In this document: positions 35,559 through 46,550 of the stretch, one piece after another
Position numbering within the stretch: the stretch's first letter is position 1
How the letters are laid out: each line of letters opens with the position of its first letter
Source of the DNA: Bradysia coprophila
Taxonomy: Eukaryota > Arthropoda > Insecta > Diptera > Sciaridae
NCBI RefSeq assembly: GCF_014529535.1
Contig: NW_023503493.1
Coordinates: 3,224,001-3,288,000, forward strand
Reading direction: 5' to 3'
Length of the DNA stretch: 64,000 bases
The notes under the pieces: generated by a model
What the model was told of the DNA's origin: nothing
Databases searched by the model: none
What the model saw: the letters and a program-made list of their open reading frames with translations, nothing else
Position numbers and translations under genes: made by a program

Positions 35559-35690
35559 TGTTTCCGTTTTCATTCCGTTTTGCCGCCATGTACATGACAG
35601 CTGGCATTTCATACAAAAGCGCATATTGTTTGAAATGACCGACAACTGTCATGTGGACGGAGGCAAAACGGAATGAAAACGGATGACTGT
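35559..35690. mobile_element. Foldback MITE (CATCCGTTTT ends)
   Basis: Arms of about 45-50 bp: TTCATTCCGTTTTGCCGCC and CATGACAG at left, CTGTCATG and GGCAAAACGGAATGAAAACG at right. A relative lies in the intron of the first cuticle gene at 37617-37742. Confidence 0.7.
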
Positions 35691-36000
35691 GAGGTGTCCT
35701 TAAGAGTAACTATATCTAGAGCGTGAACGCGTGTATTGGTGTAAAATCGTACGGTATGTATATCTTATACAAATTGATGTTAGGACTACATTTTAACGTA
35801 CAAAATACCAAATTGCCGATCCTGAGGTAATACAAACCCTTGGCGGATCATAGTAAAATACGGAACCCACGTTTAGGGTGAATTTGCGTGCAGAGTCACG
35901 ACTCGTACGCACCACCGACTGCAAAAATTCTATAGAAAATCGTAGGTGGTACAATGAAGTGAACTTGCGCTGCAAACGAATTCATCCGAAAACCAGGTAG

Positions 36001-36135
36001 GCACACAAGCAATATTGCGTTGATGGGATCGACAATTATGCTGCGTTTTCCATTGTTTAGCCTTTGGTGAACATCAGATTACAATGGAAAACGCAGCATA
36101 ATTGTCGATCCCATCAAGGCAAAATTGCTTGTGTC
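36001..36135. mobile_element. 135-bp foldback MITE with ~55-bp arms
   Basis: GATGGGATCGACAATTATGC continuing CTGCGTTTTCCATTG is repeated inverted with only a few changes near the tips (CACAAGCAA.ATTGC). No coding content. Confidence 0.8.
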
Positions 36136-36530
36136 TTTTCGGCCAAATTCACGTCATTCCATTGGAATTCAATGAGCTGTAGTTTGTTTTAAATTAAGAT
36201 CGTTTTAAGGGATATACGACATTTTGCAGTTCGCTTCAAATTTTCCTATTGTCAGAACAGTTAATTTATGCAAAACAGTTTAACAAGACTTTCAATAATG
36301 GCTCTTTACGCGTTACACGAAAGAGTCTCGGTGTGCACAACACGCACCATTTATTACAAATAATGTTGATTTTACCAACCAAAAATTTTCTCCTACTCTA
36401 TCCATCACTTGCGATTGTTGCTTCTTTTTTGCTTTATCTGGTGGTCATACTGTTGTACCATCATGCAAGCAATGTCTTAACGTAAAAGTATGGGATATGG
36501 TTTGTAACAAAACAATTTTTTTTTCGGTTG

Positions 36531-36538
36531 TATAAAAG
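36531..36538 (+). promoter_or_regulatory. TATA box of the first cuticle gene
   Basis: TATAAAAG lies 107 bp upstream of the ATG. A start near 36561-36565 would give a 5' UTR of about 75 bp. No strong initiator matches the expected position. Confidence 0.6.
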
Positions 36539-36637
36539 CATCCTCCGGTCATACATCGAATAACATTTGTCTAATTGAATTCGCACGGTTCGTGTCTAAA
36601 GGTCTAAAAAAAATTGAACAGAAACAAATCGGCCAAA

Positions 36638-38438
36638 ATGGTTAAAATTGTTGTGAGTTTATTGGTGGTCGCGTTAAGTGGAGTGTTTGCTGCACCAGCA
36701 CCGCAAGAGGATCCATCGCAAATACAAGTGGTGCGATACGAAAACAACAACAACGACGTCGGGAAATACACATACACGTAAGGCGTTCTTTAAGTGAACC
36801 ATTTGTCGTTGGTGATTCTGATGATCATACAAGACTTGGAACAGTGATAAAGTGATTGGGAAATTTTCTTATAAATTTAGGGAACCTTTCCTCTTGGACT
36901 TAAATCCCTCATTTTCGTTGAAAGTGCAATAAAAACAGTTCCTTGTTAGTCATAGCAATTTTATTTACCTGCAAAAGCAGTACCAAAATGGAAAATCATG
37001 AATCATGAGGTCCATGAGAACCATGAGGTCCATGAGAACCATGAGGTCCATGAGAACCATGAGGTCCATGAGAACCATGAGGTCCATGAGAACCATGAGG
37101 TCCATGAGAACCATGAGGTCCATGAGAACCATGAGGTCCATGAGAACCATGAGGTCCATGAGAACCATGAGGTCCATGAGAACCATGAGGTTCATGAGAA
37201 CCATGAGGTCCATGAGAACCATGAGGTCCACGAGGACCAAATGGTTCAGGTGACATGGTTAATAGTTAGGTTAATAGTCAAATGGGAAGACAAAAATGTT
37301 TTTTAAAAAATGTCACCGCTAAAAATTTAACCCCAAACAGTGTAGCACATAAAACTGTGGCGCAAGCCTGAAGTGGAATTAGACCATAATTTCGTCAAGT
37401 TACGATTGTGCTACGAGCGAAGTGGTTCAACTTTTCGTCCACTCTAGTCACGAAACTACTTGACCTATTTTTGGGGACTTTTTTTTCGAACGGTCTTCAC
37501 TTTGGTGTCTCATTTTTTTGGCCATTCCTCTGTGAATCTTTCAAGTGCTTAAAAGGGACTTAAAATACTCATCTTGTCTGTAGATTTCATGGAAATGGAT
37601 GTTTTAAGTTGAACTCACAGTCGTCAATTTTGCCTCCGGGTAGCTATCCGTTCACGTGATGTTTCTATTGTTTAGATGACTTTTACATTGTTTTAATTCC
37701 AACTGTCAACGGAGGCAAAACGGCTGGAAAACGAACGACTGTGAATTCAAATTTAGAGCTGAGTTATACCAAAAGTCACACATTTGTTACTCAACTAAAA
37801 TCAGCCGCCCTGTTGACCACACAGATCCTATTACGCAGTTTACAACTTCAAAATCTGGTTGATACGAAGAAACGCCTATCAGGTGGGGAAGAATAATCGT
37901 TCGGTTTGTCATCCCATAAATGACGACATTGCTATTGCAACTGACTTACTGCAATGTCTCATATATGAACAAGATCGACGCATTTTCGTAACATGTCCAT
38001 TTGTATCTACAATAGAACAGTTTCAGTCTCTAGTCTAGACAAAATGACACCAAATGGGCACTCCAGCCAAACATAATCTCCTTAAGAGCAGGCATTGTTT
38101 CGAAGCCTTAAAACTTACACATAAAACCTCTTTCGATCGAACGAAATTCATTTCATTTCTAATCAAATCCAATTCATTGCAGATATGAATTGAGCAACGG
38201 TCAAATACATTCCGAAGCTGGCGCTTTAGCTGAAGTCGGCGAAGGCGACGAGAAGGTCCAAGTCATTGTTGTGTCTGGCAGTTATACATTCGTTGGCCCA
38301 GACGGAATTACATACTGGGTCAATTACACAGCCGATGAAAATGGTTACCATCCTGTCGTCGGAACTGGTCCTGGGGGAATTAAAGGTGGTGACACTGCAT
38401 CGCTAGATCCCAGCGTATTCAAATCTTTGGTTGGTTAA
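36638..38438 (+). CDS. RR-1 cuticular protein (chitin-binding 4), two exons
   Basis: Exon 1 36638-36777, exon 2 38183-38438, a GT-AG intron of 1405 bp; 131 aa. Exon 1 encodes a signal peptide ending about residue 18 (SGVFA/APAPQ) and a short N-terminus. Exon 2 encodes the Rebers-Riddiford domain: YELSNGQIHSEAG, then VSGSYTFVGPDGITYWVNYT and ADENGYHPVV. RR-1 proteins bind chitin fibres and typically belong to soft, flexible cuticle. Splicing inside the codon before YELS matches the paralogue downstream exactly. Size and layout are normal for the family. Confidence 0.93.
37004..37243. repeat. 18-bp minisatellite in cuticle gene intron
   Basis: About 13 copies of CCATGAGGTCCATGAGAA with rare changes (TTCATGAG near 37190, CCACGAGGACC at the end). 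Several frames stay open on both strands only because the unit is 18 bp. It lies 220 bp inside the intron of the first cuticle gene; the paralogue's intron lacks it. Confidence 0.95.
37617..37742. mobile_element. Foldback MITE in cuticle gene intron
   Basis: ACTCACAGTCGTC...TTTTGCCTCCG at left is mirrored by CGGAGGCAAAACGGC...GACTGTGAATTC at right. It is related to the MITE at 35559-35690 (shared GGAGGCAAAACGG and ACTGTGA). Confidence 0.6.
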
Positions 38439-38590
38439 TTTAACGTTTCGTTTTGTTTCGATAAATTAATTAATTTTTAGTTGAATTTGTTAGAATTTAA
38501 ATTGCAACATTTTTGATTGAAAAGATGCTATTTGGAAGCGTATGCGTGTGTAGATTGGCTGTAAATATGAATGAACACATCAGAAAGAGA

Positions 38591-38596
38591 AATAAA
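38591..38596 (+). terminator. Poly(A) signal, first cuticle gene
   Basis: AATAAA about 150 bp after the stop codon. Confidence 0.6.
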
Positions 38597-38736
38597 TACA
38601 AAGTTAAGAATTCACTGAATTTGTTTTGATTCCCTCAAAATCTTTCACCGGACGGCAAGTATCAGGAACCATCAGGAGTCTTATGGTCGAATCTATTACC
38701 TCACGACTCTGATGCCAACTAAATTTCAATCACGTT

Positions 38737-39090
38737 AACCTGTCACATACGGCTATTCATCGGTTATCGATAACGACGACAAAAATAATGACAACCTCTG
38801 GGTAATATGGTCCTTTGTATAGTAAAATGCATGTTAAAAATATTGAAGTACAAGATTTGAAATCAACAGATTAAAAATACTTTGACCGATGGAAGTAATA
38901 GATCATCTTCAAAGCCGTTTGAAATGCCATCCATGATAAGTGCCATCCACGTTAAAAAATCTCATACAAATGAATGAATGAACGAAACATTTAACGAAAC
39001 TTAAGTGAGACCACGTCTGAAAGTACCGTATCTTGAAGATGATCTATAGACCCGATAATAATAGTGGTCATATGCTTGCCGTCTGTAACA
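38737..39090 (+). repeat. TATCGATA MITE copy, interrupted
   Basis: It matches 944-1146 on both sides of a 144-bp insertion (38902-39045). Intact TATCGATA is at 38765-38772. The family end TTTCACCGGACGG lies just upstream at about 38641, so the full copy may start there. Confidence 0.7.
38902..39045. mobile_element. 144-bp insertion with ATAG duplication
   Basis: Compared with the copy at 0.95-1.15 kb, the sequence breaks after GAAGTAATAG and resumes at ATAG.CCCGATAATA. ATAG is present on both sides (38898-38901 and 39046-39049). The insert's tips, ATCATCTTCAA and TTGAAGATGAT, are inverted repeats. Superfamily unknown. Confidence 0.65.
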
Positions 39091-39837
39091 GGTTCATACA
39101 ACATCTCCGAACAAAGTATGACAAAAAAGAAGTTTTGTTGATTAGTGTGACGATCAGAACATATTCTGGGGGAATTAATCGAGGAATTAATCAAATTTCC
39201 TTTACTAGGGACGGAAAATGGACTTTTCGTCCCTAGGGAAAAGTCTTTCTCTCCGTCGTAAAGGAAAACACTTTTACTCATCTGGATACGAAAATATCAA
39301 ATTCCTTCCATTGTATAGTAATATACTATTTATCACTCGCTAAAATAACATTCGATCAAAGTGCCTCCGTTACTTTTGCGACCTTTTTGGTTGCTTTAAA
39401 ACAAAATTGAGCTAAATCGATAATATTCGGTTGTGACTTTATAAGATTTAAGAAAAACCAGAATTAAGGACATTTCAAAATATTTGGGCAATTTCAGTGA
39501 ATTTTGGAATATTCGGAAATAATGTCTTCATAGTCTTGCCTTACAAAATCAAGATATAACTTAAAGGGTTTGTTAACATTTTACACGCGTCAAGTGCATC
39601 CGCTAAATAGTCATTAAATCTTGTACTTTTGCCGTTCAAAGTATCGCGTAGTGTTTGACCCAAAATCTATTACTTCATTTGTTTTAACATGTCTATTTAA
39701 GATCACATGAACCGTATATGTTATTGTTGAAGTTACTGTCAATAACAGATGTTAAGCAGTTTCCGAGGCAGTTTCTGACCGGTCACTTGGTCGTTTTATT
39801 TATTACATAAAATGAAGAAATCGAGAAAAAACACGTA

Positions 39838-40024
39838 AGGTTCTGAAAGAACAGGTTAAGACAACTCTGAGTTGATCACGAAGGCGAAGGCGAAGGAACT
39901 TAAGAAAATCAAAATTCTGAATTTTCGACCAAAAAATATTTTCTTCAAGTTGATTTCTCACACTTTTGTAAAATTTGGTGTCACCCACCTTCGTGGTTGT
40001 CTTAACCTGTTCTTTCAGAACTTT
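39838..40024. mobile_element. 187-bp foldback MITE
   Basis: GGTTCTGAAAGAACAGGTTA followed by AGACAAC is mirrored at the right end (GTTGTCTTAACCTGTTCTTT followed by CAGAACT). A diverged relative is at about 40756-40935. Confidence 0.7.
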
Positions 40025-40407
40025 GATTTCTTTATGTAAAAACCACCGACGGAACACTTGAAACGTCATTTTACCGACAGAAATGAGTGTCAGAAATGTG
40101 AACAATTGAAATGGATTGAATTTTCGTCAAACGTTAAATGTTTATCATAGGTCGGGGTAGAATTATTTATTGTCTTGCGGTTTGATCTGAAAATTGATGT
40201 GGGTCAGTAATTTGTGCGTCATGTAGGTCATGTGTTAAATCATCGCACTTAAAGCAATAGTGATCAACTGCGTGCGAAATATACAACTACTTTGTATGAA
40301 ATTGATTTTTACAAGTGTTTTACAGTTGTGTGACACACTGTCAACTTTCAGTACGCTATTTAGATTACCACTCATGATTAAATAAGTATTGTGTATTGGC
40401 GATATTC

Positions 40408-40495
40408 ACTCGATAGCGCAGTGTGTAAGAAGTCGAGAGTTCCTATTGAATTTTTGAATTGCCAGTTGAGGGTTCGAAACTCAACCGCAACACAA
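40408..40495 (+). repeat. Possible tRNA-derived SINE head
   Basis: It contains an A-box-like TAGCGCAGTGTGTAAG (40414) and, about 55 bp later, a consensus B box GGTTCGAAACT (40471-40481) within the stem GTTGAG/CTCAAC. The spacing fits Pol III internal promoters. No convincing cloverleaf can be drawn in between, so it is a degenerate tRNA or a SINE. Confidence 0.4.
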
Positions 40496-41084
40496 ATAAT
40501 TCGTTTTGTCAGGTTGTTGTCACCATAAAGGACATTTGATTGAATCGGTGTTGGATTTTGTACCGATAACGTCTCTTTGTGTTACATATAATGATTCGTT
40601 GGTAATGTCATTCAGTCAGTTAGGCGAAAAGCCCGTTGACGGTGTGGGCTGTTTTTTTTAATATTTCTTGCTCATCGCTAATTCTTCACGTTTATATCTA
40701 TACCCTGTATCACGTTTTGAGTTATATTTGTCTACCTGTGGACGCCTACTAGACCAAGGTTATGTACGAACAGGCTAAGACAGTTCCGAGTCGATCACAA
40801 AGAGGGCACTGGCATCAAAAAATGTCTCTGTGTCACCAACTAGGTTTTCTTCAGTTGACTTTTCGCACAATATCCAATAAGTGTCTTTAAAAAATTTGAT
40901 GCTACTCTCCTTGTCTTCTTTCATAACCTTGATTTTAACTACTCCCTTTATGCCCCTCGCACACTATATTAAAATTGCCATAAGATTTGGCAGATAAACT
41001 GTCAAATAAATATTGCGAATGTTGAAATGTATGAAGTATTGGCTGTATTGTGTGTACGATTGTGTCACGGACATTACGTGTTAA

Positions 41085-41300
41085 CGTATCCCACTTGAAG
41101 AAACCTTTGCAGATTACATAAATTTACACAATCTGCAAGTGGAATAATTTATCACCCACAAATCAGGTTTTCCTTTAGAAGTAACACATTTTTGCGTCCT
41201 TTAATTGTTTTTCTTTCTCAAGAAAAGATTTTGGTCCAGAGAAATCATCAAAAAAACGAATATTTTCCCGCCTAAATGTAGGCTACAAATTTGCAAAGAG
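41085..41300 (+). repeat. Right end of a dispersed family shared with 57.7 kb
   Basis: Shared in order with 57697-57840: GAAACCTTTGC, TTACATAAAT, ACACAATCTGCAA, TATC(A/C)ACCACAAA, AGAGAAATCATCAAAAAA, and the end CGCCTAAATGTAGGCTACAA. The GTAGGCTAC end is inverted at the left edges of the copies at 19.37, 21.70 and 57.46 kb. Confidence 0.6.
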
Positions 41301-41765
41301 TCCATTGCTCTTAAGAATTTCATCCCGGATTTGATACATTTTTTGTCGAAACTATGCGTTAAAAATTGCGTACAAATCAAGAAGCAAAGTAAAAACTACA
41401 ATTTACCGACATCAACAAAAACGCTAAGAAGGCTTTTCTCAATCCCAAAACTGAACGATTAATCTTCTTCACTCGATTACGATTTACGACGTTTAAATGC
41501 TAAATATCAATTTTGGATCACCTTGAAAACGTTGATCAAAAAACACAAATCCCATCAGACCTCATACACACAAATTATTTAACCAAATGAGTCGTTGAAT
41601 TCGATCAAAATAAATTTACCGAAAAAGCATACACAACACACGTATGCATCTCCTACCATCTGGTTCTTTTTTTTTGTCGTCAATTTCGATTAATCTCGAT
41701 GATCTTCTTATGATAGACCAATCGATTTGACAAAAATTAATAGCGACCCATTTCGACCGAACGAA

Positions 41766-41802
41766 TATAAAAGCTTCGCCAGTCCGATGCAACCGTATCA
41801 TT
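41766..41802 (+). promoter_or_regulatory. TATA box and initiator of the second cuticle gene
   Basis: TATAAAAG at 41766-41773 and TCATT with A at 41800, a spacing of 34 bp; the ATG is 62 bp further on. Confidence 0.6.
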
Positions 41803-41861
41803 CGTTTAATTTATCTCGGTCCGTTCATACCAAAAAGTCTTACAAAAAGTGTTAAATAACA

Positions 41862-43879
41862 ATGGCCAGGATCGCTGCTTGTTTGTTAATCGTTGTCATT
41901 GTCAGTGGAGTACTTTCGGCACCAGCACCGCAAGAAGACGTTCAAGTGTTACGATACGATAACAACAATCAAGGAGATGGAAATTATCAATACACGTAAG
42001 GGACACTTGTATAAGTCGACTGACGAGTTAAAGTTCGTTGGATCGATGATGATCAGAAGAAAGCGAAATTACGCAGACGTGACTCTAAGAGTAGTGTTAT
42101 CCAATACATCCAATAAGTTCGAACAAGTGGAGTGATGATTTATTAGCCCGTGTTTCAGTAAAAGTGAATACGAAATTAAAATAAAATTTAAATGCCGTCT
42201 GTGCCGAGGTGTGTGCATTAATGAGACTCGTACGCAAGCACAAATTGAGTTAAATTAAAAATTAAAGACACGGAGTCACTTATACCACCTAGATAAATGT
42301 GTCTTGGGTTGTAATAGAAACGAAGAAAATATTCGAATAAAGTTTAGGGATACGCTGTACAGTGCACCAGTGTACCACACGGCTGTGTATAGCTTAGCAC
42401 TGAATTTTCGTAACTTTTCGTTATTTAGCAAGTGAGCCATTCTTATCTCACTGCGATACCATTTTCGTTGGCTTTTGTTCGAGACTGAACGTGCTTAATT
42501 GTTGAAGTAGTAGATCGTCACGTCAATTTGTTTCCAATGAAACTCCTTTACCTCTAGACATTGGAACGGAAATAAAACGATGTGCAACGGGAAAGGAATT
42601 ACTGTGACGGAAGAAGTCTTTCCTTTGTTATGTGACCTCACAAACAGTCTTTTACGGCCAATAACAAGTTCAGTCTGGACCATTGGCTTCACGTGATTTC
42701 CGATCCACATCTCGGAAGTGTGCAAATACTCTCTGAGGATTTCTCGCATAACTGATATCTCGCCTAAATGTAGGCTACATGTTCACAAATTCATTGTATT
42801 TAGGCTGCGCCACACGAGTCATTCAGTACGTGTACATCGTTTTGCAGCCACTAAACACGCTGCGATTACTCAAATCGTTTTGAGTGAACCTTAGGGCATT
42901 ACCAATGCGATATGATCGCGACAATAGTTCCATGTTGAATTATTGTCTGGCCCGAGAATCGAACCCCGGACGTAAAACCACTGAAAGATCAATCATTGTT
43001 ACAATTCTGACTAATTTGAATCGGTCGCTTTGAAAGCCTGAAAAGCATTTTTTTGCGAAGGTTGTAATGAAGGACTAGATTTCGAGGACATAAGATTTAT
43101 AGAAAAATTGACAAAATCAACCGAAAATTTCTGCGATCAGATCTCAAACACCTGATCCAAAATGCTCCAATTTATTAATCCTAAACAAACCATTTGTACC
43201 TATATACCTATCACCTTCTTTCTCCGTGAAATTCGGCTGCGCATACACATCAACATACCTTAACGATAATTCCATTTATCGTGCGAGTCGAATAAAGCGA
43301 ATGTGTTCCAATGCCCACTTTTAGGTATATTACCTAGGTCAAGATTTAATTGAAAAACGAGAGTTTTATGCCGGTTACGTTGTGATATAATCGCTTGATG
43401 GTAATCTGGTGAATGAATTCACAAAGCAAACTAATGAAGAAGTCGGGCGAAGAAGACGTTCGAAATTGAGTGGATTTTTGTTTTTGGATGAACATTTATT
43501 TGAACGTAAACACACGACTCTTATCTATCAGTCACTCATGTGTATGGTACCTATACGTTGAATTACCGTTTTTAACATGCAAACAAATCGAACAACATTT
43601 TTCCTGACATTCAAATTCGCCTATTTCAGATATGAATTGAGTAATGGTCAAATTCACTCCGAAGCTGGTGGACTATCGAATGGTGACGGTTCCGAAGATC
43701 CGTACACAGTAGTTTCTGGTGCCTACTCCTATGTAGGACCCGATGGCGTCACATATTGGGTCACTTACACAGCCGATGAAGATGGTTTCCATCCGATTGT
43801 CGGTCAAGGACCAGGAGGTATTCAAGGAGGCGGTTCAGCGTCATTGGATCCGAGTGTTTTCAAATCGTTGGTCGGTTAA
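41862..43879 (+). CDS. RR-1 cuticular protein paralogue, two exons
   Basis: Exon 1 41862-41995, exon 2 43630-43879, GT-AG intron of 1634 bp; 127 aa. Signal peptide MARIAACLLIVVIVSGVLS then APAPQED. The RR-1 domain runs from YELSNGQIHSEAGG to SGAYSYVGPDGVTYWVTYT and ADEDGFHPIV, ending SLDPSVFKSLVG exactly like the upstream gene. The same exon boundary, shared APAPQED start and identical C-terminus show a local tandem duplication. An ORF reading in from the intron at 43577 is not a start; the acceptor TTTCAG precedes the exon. Confidence 0.93.
42945..43010 (-). repeat. Degenerate tRNA-like or SINE fragment in cuticle intron
   Basis: On the minus strand CCGGGGTTCGATTCTCGG contains a good B box (GGTTCGATTC) with an imperfect T-arm stem. 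No A box or anticodon arm is convincing upstream. Confidence 0.35.
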
Positions 43880-44060
43880 GAAATGAATAGAATTTTAGGA
43901 TATTGCGTTAATTCACTAGATTAATTGAATTTGTCTGTTTTTTTTTCTGGTTATTCAGAGTTTTTGAATAATTTTTCCGTTTTTTTCACTTATCGTTCGT
44001 TATGCGTCTATATTAAATGCATTGAACGAATCTCGCTGCAAGAGGGAAACCTATCAAATT

Positions 44061-44066
44061 AATAAA
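44061..44066 (+). terminator. Poly(A) signal, second cuticle gene
   Basis: AATAAA about 180 bp downstream of the stop codon and 86 bp before the 9-kb transposon block. Confidence 0.5.
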
Positions 44067-44169
44067 ATAGATAAACCAACCTCCAAAAACCGTTTTTTGA
44101 TTTCAAACGGCGAGTCTTATTCCCCACTGACGACAACTAAAGTATCATATACAGGGCTTATTATTGGGA

Positions 44170-44565
44170 ATTTTTTAAGAATTTTAAAGAATTTTTGAGA
44201 ATTTTTAGGAATTTTTCAGAATTTTTAGGAATTTTTCAGAATTTTTAGGAATATTTCAGAACTTTTAGGAATTTTTCAGAATTTTTAGGAATTTTTCAGA
44301 ATTTTTAGGAATATTTCAGAATTTTTAGGAATATTTCAGAATTTTTAGGAATTTTTCAGAATTTTTAGGAATATTTCAGAATTTTTAGGAATATTTCAGA
44401 ATTTTTAGGAATATTTCAGAACTTTTAGGAATTTTTCAGAATTTTTAGGAATTTTTAGGAATATTTCAGAATTTTTAGGAATTTTTCAGAATTTTTAGGA
44501 ATATTTCAGAATTTTTAGGAATTTTTCAGAATTTTTAGAAATTTTTCAGAATTTTTTAAGAATTT
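44170..44565. repeat. ~20-bp array (AGAATTTTTAGGAATTTTTC)
   Basis: About 20 copies with ATTTTTCAG or ATATTTCAG variants. It begins directly after the left terminal repeat of the hAT-like element and its AATTTTT core is shared with the filler of the large satellite. Confidence 0.9.
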
Positions 44566-45402
44566 TTTTGTTTTTGCTGTAAACTAAATTCATGCAATTC
44601 ATTTGCTAATTACGGTTATAAAATCGAACAATTCAAAATTTAATTTTATTGGATGAAGTTGTGTCTGATACGACCATTAATTTATGTGAAGACTCTTAGG
44701 TGGGTAAGGTCGCTTGACTGAAGACTGAATAAGTTTTCCAATAATTGCAGTCCCAGTTTTCTTACCATTTTTAAATAAGCTGGTGTTTTTAAGAACACAA
44801 AATTAAAGACAGATGAAAAAGCGATACAAGAATGGTATATTTGCTACATCATTAATTGTGTATCTCTTTTATTACCACTGGCCGTTTGGAAAACTCAAAA
44901 TTAATTTAATTTTCTGAAGAAACAAAGAGAGCTGTGAGTTGAAGGTTCAGAATGATATCAGAATGTATCACCTTACATGTGAACTTCATTAAATGAGTCC
45001 ATAACCACCTTATTTGATATTGGATATTGGACTGGATAAACTTTATTTCCGTTAAAATTGGAAACAAAAAAACTGCCTCAAAAATCTTTCGAGTAAGTCG
45101 ACTTACTCACATATTTGACATCGTAAGGAATACAAGCCAGATAGCGAATAGGGCAAGTATGGTATTTTTGGAAAGGTGCGGTTTCAGACTATGAGATGTA
45201 GTAGCAACTGAAGCTTTTCCCATCAGTGGATGAGCTAGACATGACCAGAAAGCTTCCCGATGGTGAAAAAATTAGTGAAAGTTGTCCACATTCACAACTT
45301 TCCATACATTTCCATTAAAAAATCTGAGAAATGTGGGCACCCAGAAAAAAGTTTTTTTAAGATTTTTTGAAAAAATTGAAAAACCCACTCTCAGTTTTTA
45401 GA

Positions 45403-45850
45403 CCCGTACGAAGTACTGGGGTCTTATAGGTTTACGCATACGTTTGTAACACGTCGAATTGGACTCCCTGAGTAAGGGGAAACCTATTGTGGTTGTATAG
45501 AGATGCCAAATCCGCGAAAAAAAAATGTCCGTCCGTCTGTGCGTCTGTCCGTCCGTCTGTGCGTCTGTCCGTCCGCCTGTCCGTCTGTCCGTCTGTCTGT
45601 GGGTTTTCTAACTTGAGTAAAACGCATCCGATTTTAAAAATTCTTTTTTTCCTCGTTTGGTAATGTCAAAAGACAGGCTAAGTTCGAAGATGGGTGATTT
45701 CGGATCGACCTCTCCGGAGCTGGGGCCCAATAAGTGCTTTACGGTTTTTCGACGATATCTCCAGACATTTGCACTACACTTGTCAGTGATACGTCAAATA
45801 AAAGGTACTTACAATACCGATCGACAAAAAAAAAGTTTATGGAAATCGGA
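45403..45850 (+). repeat. Truncated copy of the CGTACGAAGTAC repeat family
   Basis: It starts GACCCGTACGAAGTACTGGG, followed by CTTATA, GTTTGTAACACGTCGAATTG and a GTCCGTCC/GTCTGTGC tract (45526-45600), then CGGAGCTGGGGCCC and TTTCGACGATATCT. The same blocks occur in order on the minus strand of 59378-60250. The far end of the element is not found here. Confidence 0.65.
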
Positions 45851-46375
45851 TGACTGACTCGTGAGTTAGACCCCTTGGTGTGAAACAGGCACAGGGCGGC
45901 AAGCAGTTTTTGCTTGTAGGTCGGCCACATTTGAACATATTTCGTCTGTTTTCACTTTATTAGATAGGTATTGACCGTACCAATCAGGGAAAAAAAAGTT
46001 CATGAAATTATGTTCTCCGGAGCGTGAGCTAGGTCTCTTGAAATGATCACTTTGAAATTCCCTATCGATAGCACCATAAACGTCCGGAAACAAAAATGGT
46101 GTGTGCGATTCCAAAAATTTTTCACCATATACGAACCTAACCTCATGATTTCATTCTCCATCGATTAAAACCAAAATTTTGAAAATCAGTAGGTAAAGAA
46201 TTACTTGAGTTATCGCGGTAACAAGTGTACGGATGTTTTCTGTATTTAACGTTTTAAGCCAATGTAGAACATTTTCAAAATATCATATTGAACTTGTCGT
46301 TACGGACATTTAAGGTTATTTTGCATAAACCCTGACTTTCAGTCAAGGGAGTAAACGAAAAATTTAATCATATTA

Positions 46376-46550
46376 CAGTCGAAGAAATATAAGAAACTGG
46401 CAATACAATCAAATCAATGCTATTTATCCCACATTCATTACCAATGTTACGATATTTATGTATGTATATTGTATATGTATTATAACTTGTAAATCTCATG
46501 TGGATTAAATAACATCGTTGAAAAAACCGAAATCTATTTTTCTTCGACTG
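46376..46550. mobile_element. 175-bp Tc1/mariner-like MITE
   Basis: Terminal repeats CAGTCGAAGAAA, with TA directly outside each end (46374-46375 and 46551-46552). It sits at the upstream edge of the large satellite, and its right end (CCGAAATCTATTTTTCTTCG then ACTG) is repeated in every satellite unit. Confidence 0.7.

Larger units (their letters stand above)
29401..36530. other. Gene-free interval with several foldback elements
   Basis: No ORF here carries a recognisable domain. The interval holds the MITEs listed at 30.3, 31.3, 32.8-33.5, 35.3, 35.4, 35.6 and 36.0 kb, a (CA)n tract near 31750, and pieces of dispersed families shared with 4.6, 8.8 and 10.5 kb. In 29.4-30.3 kb and 33.5-34.6 kb I see nothing identifiable. 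Confidence 0.6.

Noticed and set aside
36965..37306. Several overlapping ORFs of 80-100 codons with six-residue repeats
   Set aside because: Produced by the 18-bp minisatellite in the cuticle gene intron, open in several frames on both strands.
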